From positions 869,001 through 933,000 of the forward strand of contig NZ_CP144918.1 in assembly GCF_036700095.1 (NCBI RefSeq): a stretch of 64,000 bases of DNA. Reading direction: 5' to 3'. Both the position numbers and the translations under genes were made by a program. Within the stretch, counting starts at the first letter, position 1, and every line of letters starts with the position of its first letter. Below are positions 9,101-19,018 of this stretch, piece by piece. Under the pieces are notes generated by a model. It saw only the letters and a list, made by a program, of their open reading frames with translations, searched no databases and was not told the DNA's origin. Source of the stretch: Pelagerythrobacter marensis. Lineage in GTDB: Bacteria > Pseudomonadota > Alphaproteobacteria > Sphingomonadales > Sphingomonadaceae.

Positions 9101-10046
9101 CAACGCCCCATGCTTCGGGGACTGTCAGCATGACCGCGGCGGAAGACCCGCCGATGCCGGATAGGCTTTCGCGCCATTGCGCCGCCGTGCCCGACCTTTC
9201 GTTCAGGCCCTGGAGCACGGGAAGGTTCAGCGCCTCGAACTCGGCCTTTCGCGCATCGCCGTCCTGCATATGCGTCAGGTTGACCAGCGCCTGCGCCGCG
9301 AGCGGGCGGATCATGCGCGCGATGCCCTGCGGATCGCGCTCGTCGTACCAGAAGAAGACCGGCATCAGCCCGCGCGCTGCGGCGCTGTCTGCCAGCGCCT
9401 CGATCACCGCGGTCTGCATGTCGCGGATCGCGCCGCCGGAAATGGCGAAGGCGACCACCGGGCGCGCTTGCCATCCCCTCTGCTCCATCCAGCGCCCGAC
9501 CTCCCCGGCTTCCCGGAAAAGCCGCGGCGCCTGCGGGTGGTAGTAACCGGTATCGGGCATGGGCCGGGGCGGCGGCAGGCCGTCCAGACTCTCCCCGGCC
9601 AGCGCGAGCGGCACCGCGGCGACGAAAGTTTCGAGATTGGCCGCGCCGCCGCCGGCATAATAGGCGATCAGGCGCCGCGCGGCCGCGGGAGGCAGGTTGC
9701 CGAAGCCCGGCGGCCCGCCGCCGACGCTCAGCCACGGGATCGGGAGCGCCGCGAGCGGCCCCACGGCCTGCTTCGCCGCCGCCATGTCGCCGGGGCGCGG
9801 TCCGTCGAGTACGAGAAAGTCGGCGCCGGCGGCGGGATCTCCGGCATCCCGGTCGCTCTCACCGACATGGACCCATTCGAGGCGATAGCCGGCATCGCGC
9901 GCCCAGGCCTGCATCGGCCGGAACTTCGCGGGGAGCACGAAGGGCGTGGTCACGATACGCACGACCGGCCGGGCCTCTTGCTCCTGCGCCGCGAGCGACG
10001 GCGGGAGCAGCAGCAAGGCGCAAAGAAGCAGGAGCAGCCGCGGCAT
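6153..10046 (-). CDS. Exported, membrane-anchored CobN/HmuS-like chelatase-family protein
   Basis: A 1297-residue homologue of the large subunit of Mg/Co chelatases (CobN/BchH/ChlH). The hallmark HMGTHGTQEW lies at residues 528-537. Unlike cytoplasmic CobN, it has a clear N-terminal signal peptide (PRLLLLLCALLLLPPSLA) and a C-terminal transmembrane helix (about 1255-1275) after an Ala/Pro-rich linker, so it is probably periplasmic and anchored in the inner membrane. No CobS/CobT ATPase is nearby. The receptor stop is three bases upstream and the channel gene overlaps its end. In Bacteroidota the equivalent HmuS works in haem uptake and has been proposed to remove iron from haem. The substrate here (haem, cobalamin or another tetrapyrrole) is not proven by sequence. 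Confidence 0.85.
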   Translation of the reverse strand: MPRLLLLLCALLLLPPSLAAQEQEARPVVRIVTTPFVLPAKFRPMQAWARDAGYRLEWVHVGESDRDAGDPAAGADFLVLDGPRPGDMAAAKQAVGPLAALPIPWLSVGGGPPGFGNLPPAAARRLIAYYAGGGAANLETFVAAVPLALAGESLDGLPPPRPMPDTGYYHPQAPRLFREAGEVGRWMEQRGWQARPVVAFAISGGAIRDMQTAVIEALADSAAARGLMPVFFWYDERDPQGIARMIRPLAAQALVNLTHMQDGDARKAEFEALNLPVLQGLNERSGTAAQWRESLSGIGGSSAAVMLTVPEAWGVADPVVLGAVEDGAPVPIAEQVELLTAKLARLVALRTTPAGSKRLALFFWNYPQGEKNLAASNLNLPLSLEKLTRDLAAAGYDVAPQESAPLIAAAQAMLGGLYRPETLGSLLDRDLAARLPLATYKAWLDALPASRREELVAALGPPEESPAVVGGDFVIPRLMLGKLAILPQPPRGRDPGSAYHDKATPPDHRYLATYLWVREGQRADAIVHMGTHGTQEWTPGKDRGLWAGDYPFLLVGDVPVFYPYIQDNVAEALQARRRGRAVTVSHQTPAFAPSGLYDELRDIHALIHQYAQLEAGPVRDRVAEAIRAQARSARLDADMGWSDEAAARDFPGYYTALHDHLHQLARTSIPLGLHVFGAPATPDRRLTTVMQQLGPDYLAALGLDPQEAFAEHFDDIAASAPYRTLARYLREGEDIAAIADPALREQIALAAAYDRNLADPGETEALLTGLAGGFVRAGAGGDPIRNPEIRSGRNLYAFEAEKVPAPAAYEEGGRALERMIEAHKARHGEIPGKIAFSVFSGETIRTLGIGEGQILHALGLRPVWDRGGRVERLDIVPLEELGRPRIDVVMQPTSVYRDQFDAFLRLLADGIDRLADLDEDSGPAAGAHDLEQTLIARGIAPARARELSRLRIFTNAPGDYGTGLPDAIAAGGSGGAASWEGEGDLADPFLARMQYAYGARDWGLKLEGTNLFAEQLRHVDAAVMSRSSNLHGLLSTDHPFEHLGGLSLAVRHLTGHSPALYVTDMRGGEARLATAASFLSDELRVRYLNPHWIGEMQKEGYAGANTMLGIVDNLWGWQVADPGSVRADQWQAMHDTYVRDARRLGLDRFFERVHPDAQLQMIERMQEAIARGYWQADEATRRSLAERRRELQGLVAAAGDLANDAARRRGFGLAAATGAPPAASSAAAAAASAAPPVPPVMGRILERQVLPDPPRPPSLRGQLPAAILLMLLFLAGVLLEAGSRRSSRTWETADARA

Positions 10047-10049
10047 CGG

Positions 10050-12014
10050 TCAGAGCGACACACCCAGGCCGACGAAGAAGACCCGGCCGGGCTCGGCCAC
10101 GCGGTAGAGCGCGGATTCGTCCGCCAGCCGCGTCTCGAAAATGTTGTCGACGCCTGCCTTGAGCGTGAGCTTGTCGTCGAGATCGTGGCTTATATCGAAC
10201 GACCACACGTCGTATCCGTCCAGGCGCAGCGGCTCGGCGTTGGCATAGACCGTCTGCCTGCCGATATAGCGGCCGCGCAGGTTGAACAGCGTCGCATCGG
10301 TCGCCTGCCACGCCAGCTGCAGCTTGGCGCTGTGGTTCGGGCGCTCGGCCAGTTCCCGGTCGGCGGACAGGTCGCGCGGGTCGAGATAGCTGTAGCTGGC
10401 GGACAGGGTCAGCGCTTCGACAGGCGCGATCTCGCCGCCGACTTCGATGCCGCGGATGCGGGCCTTGTCGACGTTGAGATAAGTGCGCCGTTCCTGTCCG
10501 CGAATGCCGCAGCTTTCGACGCATTCGGTCTGCACCAGATTGGAAAGATCGTTCTGGAACAGCGTGGCGCCGAAATGCCAGTTCGCGCCGTAGTAGGCCG
10601 CTCCGATTTCGTAGCTCGTGCTCGTTTCCGGCTCGAGGTCGGGATTGCCCGTGATGATGAAGCGCCCGCCGGCGGCAACGGTGATGTAGCCCGGCGAAAG
10701 CTGTTTGAGCGTTGCCGCCTTGAACGCTTCGCCCATGCCGCCGCGGATGACGAGGCCGTCCGCCGGCTCGACCACGAGATAGGCGCGCGGGCTGGTTTTC
10801 CAGCCGTAGGCGGGATGATGGTCGAAGCGGCTGCCCAGGGTGAGCGTGGCACGCGGGGCGAATTCCCACTCGTCCTGTATGAAGACGGCATCGTGGTCGA
10901 CGCTATCCTCGCCCTCGGCATTGACGGTGGCGTCGCGCAGCTTTTCGTGGCGATGCTCGGCACCGATCGTCAGCCGATTGCCGGCGAAAGGCATTACCGC
11001 GAGCCTGCCGTCCACGACGACGTCGGTCGCCTTGGTGGGTGCGGTCGGCCGCTGATCCCGGTCGCGCGCGTTCACCCGCTCGAGCACCGAACGATAGGCG
11101 CCCAGCTGAAGCTCGCCCCAGGTCCAGGTGCCGGTATATGTGCCCGAGGCGCGCGCCCGGGCGATGTGATCCCGATACTCGTAATGGACGGGGTTCGGAC
11201 CCGAGGTGACGGTATCGCGGGCCCGGTCGTCGTCGCTCGCCATATAGCCGAGTTCGATGCGCTGGCCCACGGCCGGTTTCCACCAGCCGATGACGCTGCC
11301 GCTCCATGCCTCGCGAGCTTCCAGCTCGCTCTGGAGCGGGTCCTCCTCGCTTTGCGTGCGGTCGCGGCGGCGATATTCGCCCCAGGCGACCAGGCCGATC
11401 CGCTCGTCGATCGGCCCGCCCACAAGGGCGGCGACCTGGCTGGAATTGCCACCCGAACCGTCGCGGAAGCCTTGCAGGGCGAGCGCACTGGCTTCCAACC
11501 CTTCCTCGGGACGGCGGGTGATGACATTGACGACACCGGCCAGCGCCTCCGATCCGTACAGGGCCGAAAGCGGGCCGCGCACCACTTCCACCCGGTCGAT
11601 CGCAATGCTCGGCACCCAGCCGAGATTGAAATCGACATGCGCCATGTTGGCGCTGGCATCGTTGATCCGCTTGCCGTCCACCAGCGTCAGCACATGCTCT
11701 TCGGACATGCCGCGGATGGATATGCCCCGGCGCGTCATGCCGACCGAGTTGATCAGCAGGCCGGGTTCGTTCTCCAATGCCTCGGCGAGATCCTGGACCG
11801 GCCGGCGGCGCGTCTCGCTGCCCTGTACGACAGAGATGCTCGCCGGTGCCGTGCGGATTTGCTGCGAAGTCTGCGAAGCCGTCACCACGATCGCGGATCC
11901 ATCGAGATCCCGCTGGCGCTCCGCGCGTTGCTGCGCGCTGCCGTCCTGTTCCTCTGCGTGCGCGACATGCGCCAGGGCGAGCGCCGTGAACGCCAGATAT
12001 CTCAGTTTTCTCAT
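10050..12014 (-). CDS. TonB-dependent outer-membrane receptor (HmuR/CirA-like)
   Basis: A 654-residue receptor. The signal peptide ends near AHVAHA; a TonB-box-like IVVTAS follows at about residue 42. The plug domain runs to about 170 (RGMSEEHVLTLVDGKR, VEVVRGPLSALYGSEALAGVVNVI), and a 22-strand-type barrel ends in an aromatic/Leu C-terminus (VFFVGLGVSL). FKAATLKQLSPGY and GNPDLEPE correspond to the FRAP and NPNL boxes of haem receptors, but the His normally between them is not visible, so the ligand stays open. It is first in the cluster, three bases ahead of the CobN-like gene. Confidence 0.9.
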   Translation of the reverse strand: MRKLRYLAFTALALAHVAHAEEQDGSAQQRAERQRDLDGSAIVVTASQTSQQIRTAPASISVVQGSETRRRPVQDLAEALENEPGLLINSVGMTRRGISIRGMSEEHVLTLVDGKRINDASANMAHVDFNLGWVPSIAIDRVEVVRGPLSALYGSEALAGVVNVITRRPEEGLEASALALQGFRDGSGGNSSQVAALVGGPIDERIGLVAWGEYRRRDRTQSEEDPLQSELEAREAWSGSVIGWWKPAVGQRIELGYMASDDDRARDTVTSGPNPVHYEYRDHIARARASGTYTGTWTWGELQLGAYRSVLERVNARDRDQRPTAPTKATDVVVDGRLAVMPFAGNRLTIGAEHRHEKLRDATVNAEGEDSVDHDAVFIQDEWEFAPRATLTLGSRFDHHPAYGWKTSPRAYLVVEPADGLVIRGGMGEAFKAATLKQLSPGYITVAAGGRFIITGNPDLEPETSTSYEIGAAYYGANWHFGATLFQNDLSNLVQTECVESCGIRGQERRTYLNVDKARIRGIEVGGEIAPVEALTLSASYSYLDPRDLSADRELAERPNHSAKLQLAWQATDATLFNLRGRYIGRQTVYANAEPLRLDGYDVWSFDISHDLDDKLTLKAGVDNIFETRLADESALYRVAEPGRVFFVGLGVSL

Positions 12015-12117
12015 GAATCCCTTCGATCCGTTGGGACCGTCCGGCGGTTTCCCGGACGTGCGACCCTTGCCCGTTCTGCGCGATGCCGTGCCGATCCCGC
12101 GACACGATTCGCAGCAC

Positions 12118-12145
12118 GTTATATCGTCTCATTCATGCGTTGCAA
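12118..12145 (-). promoter_or_regulatory. Promoter of the receptor/CobN-like cluster
   Basis: On the minus strand TTGCAA (12145-12140) and TATAAC (12123-12118) are separated by 16 bp, about 100 bases upstream of the receptor ATG. I see no convincing Fur box or cobalamin riboswitch between 12015 and 12228, but a short operator could be missed by eye. Confidence 0.5.
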
Positions 12146-12183
12146 TATGGGCCGGGGGTTTCCTCCGTTCGCATCGAAGCCGG

Positions 12184-12217
12184 TGCGGCCCGCCCCGCGT
12201 GGGCAGGACGGGCCGCA
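12184..12217 (-). terminator. Possible hairpin terminator of the copper operon
   Basis: TGCGGCCCG (12184-12192) pairs perfectly with CGGGCCGCA (12209-12217), just beyond the CusF stop on the minus strand. No T-tract follows, so this is either a Rho-assisted stop or an mRNA-stabilising stem. Confidence 0.4.
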
Positions 12218-12228
12218 TTCGGGGCCGG

Positions 12229-12567
12229 TTACTTCCTGTCGATCGACGTGATCCGGTTGCCGCTGTCGCTCATGCCGAAATCGAACGCGATTTCGTCGCC
12301 AACCGTCACCTGCCGGCGCAATTCCTCGTCCGCGTCGAAAGCCATCGTCATCGCCGGCCAGTCCACCGCCGGGACGGGGCCGTGATCGATCGTGATCGTG
12401 CCTGCCGCGTCGTCGACGGCGGTGACGGTGCCTTCCGCGCGCGCCATGCGCATCCCGCTGTCGGAGGCCATCGGCGGGCTTTCGGCGTCGCTGCCGTCCG
12501 CACCGCTGTCGCAGGCGGACAGGGCCAGCGGGACGGCCAGCATCGTCGTGAGAGCTACTGCACGCAT
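12229..12567 (-). CDS. cusF: CusF-like copper/silver-binding lipoprotein
   Basis: A 112-residue periplasmic metallochaperone. The lipobox LALSAC puts the lipidated Cys at about residue 19. A short acidic/Met linker leads to a CusF barrel whose [16 protein letters not shown] segment carries the His, Trp and two Met that bind Cu(I)/Ag(I) in CusF. Its start overlaps the end of cusA by 13 bases. Lipid anchoring differs from the soluble E. coli CusF. It should hand metal to the CusCBA pump encoded upstream. Confidence 0.9.
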   Translation of the reverse strand: MRAVALTTMLAVPLALSACDSGADGSDAESPPMASDSGMRMARAEGTVTAVDDAAGTITIDHGPVPAVDWPAMTMAFDADEELRRQVTVGDEIAFDFGMSDSGNRITSIDRK

Positions 12568-15500
12568 TCTTCGTCTCCTTCGGGTTGGGTCGGCCTCGCG
12601 GGCCGGGGGCGCCGCATCAGCAGATAGGCGGCGGGAAGCAGGAACATCGACAGCAGCGGGGCAGTGATCATGCCGCCCACCATCGGCGCGGCGATGCGGC
12701 TCATCACTTCGGAGCCGGCTCCCGTGCCGATGAGGATCGGGAACAGCCCCGCGAGGATCACCGCCACGGTCATCGCCTTGGGCCGCACGCGCAGCAGCGC
12801 GCCTTCGCGGATCGCCGCGTCCACCTCTTCGGCAAGGGGCCCGGCCCCGCGCCGCTCCAGCGCGGCCTTGAGGTAGATCAGCATGACCACGCCGAACTCG
12901 GCGGATACGCCGGCGAGCGCGATGAAGCCCACGGCAGTCGCCACCGACTGGTTGTAGCCGAGCAGGTAGAGCAGCCAGAACCCGCCGACGAGCGCGAAGG
13001 GAAGCGTGCCCATGATCAGCAACGCTTCGTCCAGCCGGCGGAAGATCAGATAGAGCAGCAGGAAGATGATCGCGAGCGTCGCCGGCACGACGATCTGCAG
13101 CCGCTCATAGGCGCGCGTCAGATACTCGAACTGCCCGGCATAGGAGAGGCTGACGCCCGGCGGGAGGTCCACTTCGGCTGCCACCCCTTCCTGCAGGTCC
13201 GCCACGACAGAGGCGAGGTCGCGCCCGCGCACGTCGACATAGACGTAGCTCGTCGGGCGCCCCTGGTCGCTCTTGAGCATCGGCGGCCCGTCGGTCACCC
13301 GCACCTCGGCCACGGTGCCGAGCGTAATCTGCTGCCCCGACGGCGTCAGCACCGGCAGGTTGCGCAGCTCGTCCACGCTGTCGCGGATTTCGCGCGGGTA
13401 GCGGACATTGATCGGGTAACGCGCCAGCCCTTCGACCGTGCGGGCGACATTGGCACCGCCGATCGCGCCGGAGACGATCGCCTGCACGTCGGCGATGTTG
13501 AGGCCGTAGCGGGCCGCAGCCGTCCGATCGATATCGACATCGATGTATCGCCCGCCCGAAAGCCGTTCCGCCAGGGCCGAGCTGACGCCCGGCACACGGG
13601 CGGCGACTTGTTCGACCTCGAGCGCCACACGCTCGAGCTGTGCCAGGTCCTCGCCCGAGACCTTCACCCCGATCGGGCTCTTGATCCCGGTCGCCAGCAT
13701 GTCGATCCGGTTGCGGATCGGCGGGACCCAGACATTGGCGAGGCCGGGCACCTGCACCGCCCGGTCCAGTTCCTCGACCAGTTTGTCGGGCGTCATCCCC
13801 TCGCGCCACTCGTCGCGCGGCTTGAACTGGATGGTCGTCTCGAACATCGTCAGCGGGGCGGGATCGGTGGCCGTGTCGGCCCGCCCGGCCTTGCCGAAAA
13901 CGGTCTCCACCTCGGGCACAGTCTTGATCAGCCGGTCGGTGCGCTGGAGCAGCTCCGAAGCCTCCCCCGGCGACAGGCCGGGCAAGGCGCTCGGCATGTA
14001 GAGCAGGTCGCCTTCGTCGAGCGGGGGCAGGAACTCGCCGCCCAGCCGGTTGAACGGGATCAGCGCGGTCAGGAACACCAGCCCGGCGATCGCGAGCGTC
14101 GCCTTCGGCCGGCGCATGACCCAGTCGAGACCGGGGCGATAGGCGCGTGTCAGCGCGCGGTTGAGCGGATTGCTGTCCTCGCGCGGGATCTTCCCCCGGA
14201 TCAGCCAGCCCATCAGCACCGGCACGAGCGTGACCGAAAGGATCGCCGCCGCCGCCATCGCATAAGTCTTGGTGAACGCGAGCGGCGCGAACAGCCGGCC
14301 TTCCTGGGCCTGCAGCGTGAACACCGGGAGGAACGACAGCGTGACGATCAGCAGGCTGAAGAACAGCGCCGGGCCGACCTCCTTCGCGGCATCGGCGACG
14401 ATCCGCCACCGCTCCTGCACCGAAAGAACCGCGTCGGGGTTCTCGTCCGTCCAGCGCTCGATGTGCTTGTGCGCGTTTTCGACCATCACCACCGCGGCAT
14501 CGACCATCGCGCCGATCGCGATGGCAATGCCGCCGAGCGACATGATGTTGGCGTTCACCCCCTGGAAGCGCATCACGATGAAGGCGGCGAGCACGCCCAG
14601 CGGCAGCGTGACGACCGCCACCAGGGCCGAGCGCACGTGCCACAGGAACAGCGCGCACACGAGGGCGACGACGATGAACTCCTCGATCAGCTTTTCCGTC
14701 AGGTTCTCGACCGAGGCGTCGATCAGCTCGGACCGGTCGTAAGTCGTGACGACCTCGACCCCTTCGGGCAGGCTCGCCTTGAGCTGCTCCAGCTTCTCCT
14801 CGACCGCCGCGATCGCCGCCCGCGCATCGGCGTCCTGCCGCAGGATGACGATGCCGCCGGCGACCTCGCCCTCTCCGTTCAGCTCGGCGATCCCGCGCCG
14901 CAGCTCCGGGCCGACCTGGATATGCGCCACGTCGCCGAGGGTGACCGGCACGCCGCCGGCCGCGGCCCTGAGCGGGATCCGCCGGAAGTCGTCCAGGTCG
15001 CCGAGATAGCCCGATGCGCGGACCATATATTCGGCTTCGCCCATCTCGACGATCGAACCGCCGGTTTCCCGGTTCGCGCTCTGGACCGCATCGACGATCT
15101 CGCCGTGGGTCACGCCGAGCGAGGCCATCCGGTACGGATCGAGCACGACCTGGTACTGCTTGACCATCCCCCCCACGCTGGCGACTTCGGATACGCCGGG
15201 GACGGTCTTCAATTCGTAGCGCAGGAACCAGTCCTGCAGGCTCCGGAGCCCCGCCAGATCGTGCCCGCCGCTGCGGTCGACCAGCGCGTACTGGTAGATC
15301 CAGCCCACGCCGGTGGCGTCGGGGCCGAGCGCCACGGTCACCCCCTCCGGCATGTCGTCCTGCGTCTGGCTCAGGTATTCGAGCACTCGCGAGCGCGCCC
15401 AGTAGAGGTCGGTGCCGTCTTCGAAGATGACGTAGACGAAGCTGTCGCCGAACATCGAGAAGCCGCGCACCGTCTGCACGCCGGGCACCGAAAGCATCGT

Positions 15501-15713
15501 CGTCGCCAGCGGATAGGCGACCTGGTCCTCGACGATCCGCGGCGCCTGCCCCGGATAGCTCGAGCGGATCACCACCTGCACGTCGGACAGGTCCGGCAGG
15601 GCGTCGACCGGCGTGGTCCGCACGGCCCAGAAGCCGCCCAGCGCCAGCGCGATCGCCGCCAGGGCGACGAACACCCGGTTGGCGATCGAGGCGTCGATGA
15701 TGCGCGCGATCAC
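12555..15713 (-). CDS. cusA: CusA-type RND heavy-metal efflux pump
   Basis: A 1052-residue inner-membrane RND transporter, close to the usual CusA length. It starts [23 protein letters not shown], has large periplasmic loops, and the central helix block includes [20 protein letters not shown], the proton-relay Asp segment of metal RNDs. Metal-RND motifs such as [17 protein letters not shown] are present. I place the start at GTG 15713, which overlaps the cusB stop as GTGA. An upstream open frame continues for hundreds of codons only because it runs through cusB out of frame. Substrate is Cu(I)/Ag(I) by context with the two CusF domains. Confidence 0.95.
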   Translation of the reverse strand: MIARIIDASIANRVFVALAAIALALGGFWAVRTTPVDALPDLSDVQVVIRSSYPGQAPRIVEDQVAYPLATTMLSVPGVQTVRGFSMFGDSFVYVIFEDGTDLYWARSRVLEYLSQTQDDMPEGVTVALGPDATGVGWIYQYALVDRSGGHDLAGLRSLQDWFLRYELKTVPGVSEVASVGGMVKQYQVVLDPYRMASLGVTHGEIVDAVQSANRETGGSIVEMGEAEYMVRASGYLGDLDDFRRIPLRAAAGGVPVTLGDVAHIQVGPELRRGIAELNGEGEVAGGIVILRQDADARAAIAAVEEKLEQLKASLPEGVEVVTTYDRSELIDASVENLTEKLIEEFIVVALVCALFLWHVRSALVAVVTLPLGVLAAFIVMRFQGVNANIMSLGGIAIAIGAMVDAAVVMVENAHKHIERWTDENPDAVLSVQERWRIVADAAKEVGPALFFSLLIVTLSFLPVFTLQAQEGRLFAPLAFTKTYAMAAAAILSVTLVPVLMGWLIRGKIPREDSNPLNRALTRAYRPGLDWVMRRPKATLAIAGLVFLTALIPFNRLGGEFLPPLDEGDLLYMPSALPGLSPGEASELLQRTDRLIKTVPEVETVFGKAGRADTATDPAPLTMFETTIQFKPRDEWREGMTPDKLVEELDRAVQVPGLANVWVPPIRNRIDMLATGIKSPIGVKVSGEDLAQLERVALEVEQVAARVPGVSSALAERLSGGRYIDVDIDRTAAARYGLNIADVQAIVSGAIGGANVARTVEGLARYPINVRYPREIRDSVDELRNLPVLTPSGQQITLGTVAEVRVTDGPPMLKSDQGRPTSYVYVDVRGRDLASVVADLQEGVAAEVDLPPGVSLSYAGQFEYLTRAYERLQIVVPATLAIIFLLLYLIFRRLDEALLIMGTLPFALVGGFWLLYLLGYNQSVATAVGFIALAGVSAEFGVVMLIYLKAALERRGAGPLAEEVDAAIREGALLRVRPKAMTVAVILAGLFPILIGTGAGSEVMSRIAAPMVGGMITAPLLSMFLLPAAYLLMRRPRPARPTQPEGDEECVQ

Positions 15714-17200
15714 TGGCCGCTTCTCCCGATGGAGACGATCCGCGGCCCCGTACCCTCCTGCACGAACGTGAAGGCGACTTCGTCGCCCGGCTTCAGGCCT
15801 CGCATTTGCGCCGGCCCCTCGATGGCGAAAGCCATCGTCATCGCCGGCCAGTCCAGCGCGGGGATCGGCCCATGCCGCAGAGTCACGTTGTGTTCGCCGA
15901 TCCGGGTCACCGTTCCCCTGGCGGTGTGGCGGACGGGCTGCTCTTCGGCGCGCTCCGCCCTCTCCCCGCCGATCGGGCGCACGTCGATCCCGGAAAGGCT
16001 CGCTTCGGAATCGAGCAGGAACTGCCCGGAGGTGACAACGTCCTCGCCCGGAGCCAGGCCCTCCAGCACTTCGGTCCGCCCATTGGCTTCGCGCCCGATC
16101 CGCACTTCCGCCGGGCGATAGCCGCCTTTGCCCTGCGCGATCATCACCAGCGTGCGCGCGCCGGTGCGGATGACCGCCTCGGACGGCACCAGCAGCGCCT
16201 CGCGCCGCTCGGGGGCGAGCGAGACTTGCGCGAACATGCCGGGTTTCAGCCGCCGGCCCGGATTGGCCAGGCGGGCGCGCACGGTAATCGTGCGGCTTTC
16301 TTCGCTGGCACTGGGCAGGATGTCGATGATCCGGCCCGCGAAGCGCTCGCCCGGGAAGGCGGTCAGCGTCGCGCCGACCGGCTGGCCGACCCGCACGGTT
16401 CCCGCCAGCCGCTCGGGCACCGCAGCCTCGAGCCAGATCGGCGCGAAGTCGGCGATCTCGGCGAGCGTCTGCCCGGCCGCAACCGTCATGCCCGGCCTGA
16501 CGGACAGCTGCGTTATGGCGCCCGAAATCGGCGCGGTGACGGTAATGGTCGAGTGCGGCGTCCGCGTGCGGGTCACTCGCGCGATCAGGGATTCGGGCAT
16601 GCCCAGCAGCATCAGGCGGCTGCGCGCGGCCTGCGCCAGCGCCTCGTCCCCGGTGCCGAGCACCGCCAGATACTCGCGCTGCGCGCCGCCCCACTCGGGC
16701 ACCAGCAGGTCGACGATCGGCGCGCCCTGCGCAACGACGTCCTGCGGCGCGCGGCCATAAGTGCGCTGCACATAGCCGCCCGCCCGCGGCTGGACAATGG
16801 CCACGGCGCTGCCGTTGTAGGCCAGCGTCCCGGTGACCGTGACGTCCGGCTCGAGCACGCCGATCTCCGCCTTCGCCGTCCGAATGCCGAAGCTCTGCAC
16901 CAGCGCCGGGTCTATGGCGACCCCGCCGGCGCCCGCCGCTTCTCCGGCGCACTTGGGCACGAGCTGCATATCCATGAACGGCGATTTGCCCGGTTCGTCG
17001 AAATGCTGGTCGGGCACCATCGGGTCGTACCAGTAGAGCACGTCCTCGCACGCCGTCGCCGCGGCATCGCCGGCGCCCGTGCCGCCGTTCCCGCCGAGCT
17101 GCCCGAGCCCATAGCCGGCCGCGATGCTTACGATGGCAATCGCGGCTGCCGCCGCCCACGACCTCTGCCGCGGCGTCGATCTTTCCCACACCCCGATCAT
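15710..17200 (-). CDS. cusB: CusB-type membrane-fusion protein with C-terminal CusF domain
   Basis: A 496-residue periplasmic adaptor. The order is: an N-terminal membrane helix ([18 protein letters not shown]), a heavy-metal-binding motif ([28 protein letters not shown]), lipoyl/hairpin and beta-barrel segments, then a fused CusF-like domain over the last 70 residues ([16 protein letters not shown] with His, Trp, Met, Met). E. coli CusB ends before that domain. ATG 17200 overlaps the cusC stop as ATGA, which fixes the start. It links CusA to the outer-membrane channel and probably passes metal to CusA. Confidence 0.95.
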   Translation of the reverse strand: MIGVWERSTPRQRSWAAAAAIAIVSIAAGYGLGQLGGNGGTGAGDAAATACEDVLYWYDPMVPDQHFDEPGKSPFMDMQLVPKCAGEAAGAGGVAIDPALVQSFGIRTAKAEIGVLEPDVTVTGTLAYNGSAVAIVQPRAGGYVQRTYGRAPQDVVAQGAPIVDLLVPEWGGAQREYLAVLGTGDEALAQAARSRLMLLGMPESLIARVTRTRTPHSTITVTAPISGAITQLSVRPGMTVAAGQTLAEIADFAPIWLEAAVPERLAGTVRVGQPVGATLTAFPGERFAGRIIDILPSASEESRTITVRARLANPGRRLKPGMFAQVSLAPERREALLVPSEAVIRTGARTLVMIAQGKGGYRPAEVRIGREANGRTEVLEGLAPGEDVVTSGQFLLDSEASLSGIDVRPIGGERAERAEEQPVRHTARGTVTRIGEHNVTLRHGPIPALDWPAMTMAFAIEGPAQMRGLKPGDEVAFTFVQEGTGPRIVSIGRSGQ

Positions 17201-18444
17201 GGCCTGTGCTCCGTATAAGTCAGCCGCAGGGTGGCAGCCGCCTCGACGGTCGCCGCCTCGCGTTCGAGGATATCGAGCCTGAGGATCGCCAGCGCCGTCA
17301 TCGCCTCGACCACGTCGAGCAGCTCCGCGCGCCCGGCGGCAAAGCTCGCCCGTTCCAGATCGGCGCGCTCGCGGGCGAGCGGCAGCAGCTCTTCCTCCGC
17401 CCGCTGCCACTGCCGATAGGCGCTGCGCCAGGCGGCGAGGTCGGCCTCGAACTGCGCCTCCAACTCGCGCAGCCGGTCGTCGCGCTGGGCGCGCGCGGCG
17501 GCCTCTTCCGCCTGGGCCGCCCTGATCCGCGGGTCCTGCCTGCGGCCGGAAAAGAGCGGCAGCGTCACCGAGCCCATGACCGAGAACACGTCGCCGTACT
17601 GTCCGTCGCGCAGGCCATAGCCGACGCCGATGGCGAAATCGGGCCGCTTGTCCGCGCGCGCGCGGTCGGTCGCGGCCTGCGCCCGGCCGACCGCCGCACC
17701 GGCGAGCAGGAATTCCGGGTTGTGCTCCAGCGTCGCGCGAAGCCGCGCGGCGTCGATCTCGGCCGGGGGAGCGGCGCCCTCGGCCACCGGCGCCTCGACC
17801 GCGACGTAGCGCTGCAGCCGCGCCTGCGCCGCCTCGCGCTCGGCCTCGATCCGCGTGCGCGCGTCCTCGATCTCCAGCAGCGCGCGCCGGATCTCGAGGC
17901 TTTTCGCCGGGCGCGCCGAACCCGAAGCGACCGCGCTGCGGGCGACCGGCACCAGCTCGCGCAACTGGCCAAGCGTCTGGTCGGCGAGCGCAAGGCGCCG
18001 CTGGGCGAAGGCCAGCGCGATCCACGCCCGCCCGGCGCCGAGCCGCGCCATGTGTTCGGCATGGGCAAGCTCCGCGCGGGCGAGGCTCACGTCGGCCTCG
18101 GCAATGCCCGTTTGCGCGTGACGCTTGGCGAGGTTGGGTATCTCCTGCTCCACGCCCAGCTGGAGCATGGTCATCATCTGCCCGGTCGGGTCGAGCGCTT
18201 CCGGCCCGGTCACCGGCAGGTTCATCAGGCCGGCCGTGAGCCGCGGGTCCGGCAGTTCGTCCGCCGCCTCGGCGGTTTGCCGCCGGGCCTCGATCTGCGC
18301 CTCGCGCGCCTGCAGCGCGGGCTGTTCCAGCGCGGCCAGCCGCAAGGTTTCTTGATAGCCGACCGGCTGCGCCTGGACAGCCGGGGCCGAAAGCAGGGCC
18401 GCCGCAGGGGCCCAATAGATTCGCCAATCCATAGGAATGCTCAC
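17197..18444 (-). CDS. CusC/CzcC-type outer-membrane efflux channel
   Basis: A 415-residue TolC-family channel with a signal peptide ([14 protein letters not shown]) and long Ala/Arg/Glu-rich helices in two repeated halves, the alpha-barrel pattern of OEP proteins. It lacks the lipobox of E. coli CusC. ATGA coupling to cusB and the following cusA make it the exit duct of the Cu/Ag pump. The 110 bases before it separate it from the small exported protein, which is probably in the same transcript. Confidence 0.9.
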   Translation of the reverse strand: MSIPMDWRIYWAPAAALLSAPAVQAQPVGYQETLRLAALEQPALQAREAQIEARRQTAEAADELPDPRLTAGLMNLPVTGPEALDPTGQMMTMLQLGVEQEIPNLAKRHAQTGIAEADVSLARAELAHAEHMARLGAGRAWIALAFAQRRLALADQTLGQLRELVPVARSAVASGSARPAKSLEIRRALLEIEDARTRIEAEREAAQARLQRYVAVEAPVAEGAAPPAEIDAARLRATLEHNPEFLLAGAAVGRAQAATDRARADKRPDFAIGVGYGLRDGQYGDVFSVMGSVTLPLFSGRRQDPRIRAAQAEEAAARAQRDDRLRELEAQFEADLAAWRSAYRQWQRAEEELLPLARERADLERASFAAGRAELLDVVEAMTALAILRLDILEREAATVEAAATLRLTYTEHRP

Positions 18445-18554
18445 TCAGCAGGTGGAGCAGGCGGGGCGCCGCGTTCGCGCTTCGGCAACGAGGCCGAGAG
18501 CGGGCGCGGATGTCCGGCTGCCCGTGCCCGGTGCAAGCGCACCGGGGGTGAAAG

Positions 18555-18926
18555 CTATGCTGTGAGCGCGGGTTGTGGAGGCGGCGATTCCGGCGGCAGC
18601 GGCGCGCCGTTCAGCCACGCGATTCCATGCGGTTGATAGGGGGCCCCGATCGCATGAAACGGCGCATCGGCGGCGGCCGGCTCGGCCAGCGCGATCGGCG
18701 GAATGCAGTTCATCGCGATCAGGCACTCAAGCGTCTTGCCGCACGGCCCGCCTTCGACCTCGGGCTGCATTTGCGCGTCGGCGTTCCCGGAATGCGCCAT
18801 CTCGGCGCAATCCATCGTGCCCGACGCCTGCACCTGCACCTGCGGCATCGCCGATGCCTGCGCCGCGACCTGCACGAACAGGCCGAATGCAAAGCAGATC
18901 AGAGCCAGGGCGCGGACATATTGCAC
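18555..18926 (-). CDS. Small exported Cys/Met-rich protein leading the copper operon
   Basis: A 123-residue protein with a signal peptide (VRALALICFAFGLFVQVAA) and a mature part holding five Cys, several Met and one His in short motifs (MDCAEMAHSG, GPCGKTLECLIAMNC), followed by a Pro-rich tail. I do not recognise the family; these residues would suit Cu(I) binding, which is inference. I use GTG 18926 because it lies six bases after a good -10 box and opens the signal peptide. An ATG at 19079 would put the promoter inside the gene. Same strand as, and 110 bases ahead of, cusC. Confidence 0.65.
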   Translation of the reverse strand: MQYVRALALICFAFGLFVQVAAQASAMPQVQVQASGTMDCAEMAHSGNADAQMQPEVEGGPCGKTLECLIAMNCIPPIALAEPAAADAPFHAIGAPYQPHGIAWLNGAPLPPESPPPQPALTA

Positions 18927-18932
18927 GCGGTC

Positions 18933-18961
18933 ACTATATGCCGCCGCGCCGGCGATAACAA
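18933..18961 (-). promoter_or_regulatory. Promoter of the copper operon
   Basis: On the minus strand TTGTTA (18961-18956) and TATAGT (18938-18933) are exactly 17 bp apart. The GTG start at 18926 follows only six bases after the -10, so the transcript is probably leaderless. Confidence 0.6.
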
Positions 18962-19018
18962 GCGGATCGCCGGCGCGGCGGCCGGCCCCGGCGGTTTCGG
19001 CGAAGGGCCTGCCTTTCG

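Noticed and set aside
6153-10046. Cobalamin biosynthesis (true CobN)
   Set aside because: The signal peptide, membrane anchor, absence of CobS/CobT and neighbouring TonB receptor fit an uptake role better.
12585-16121. A plus-strand open frame of 1178 codons opposite cusA/cusB
   Set aside because: It is low-complexity Arg/His/Asp-rich sequence from the antisense of a GC-rich gene; the cus genes have clear homology.
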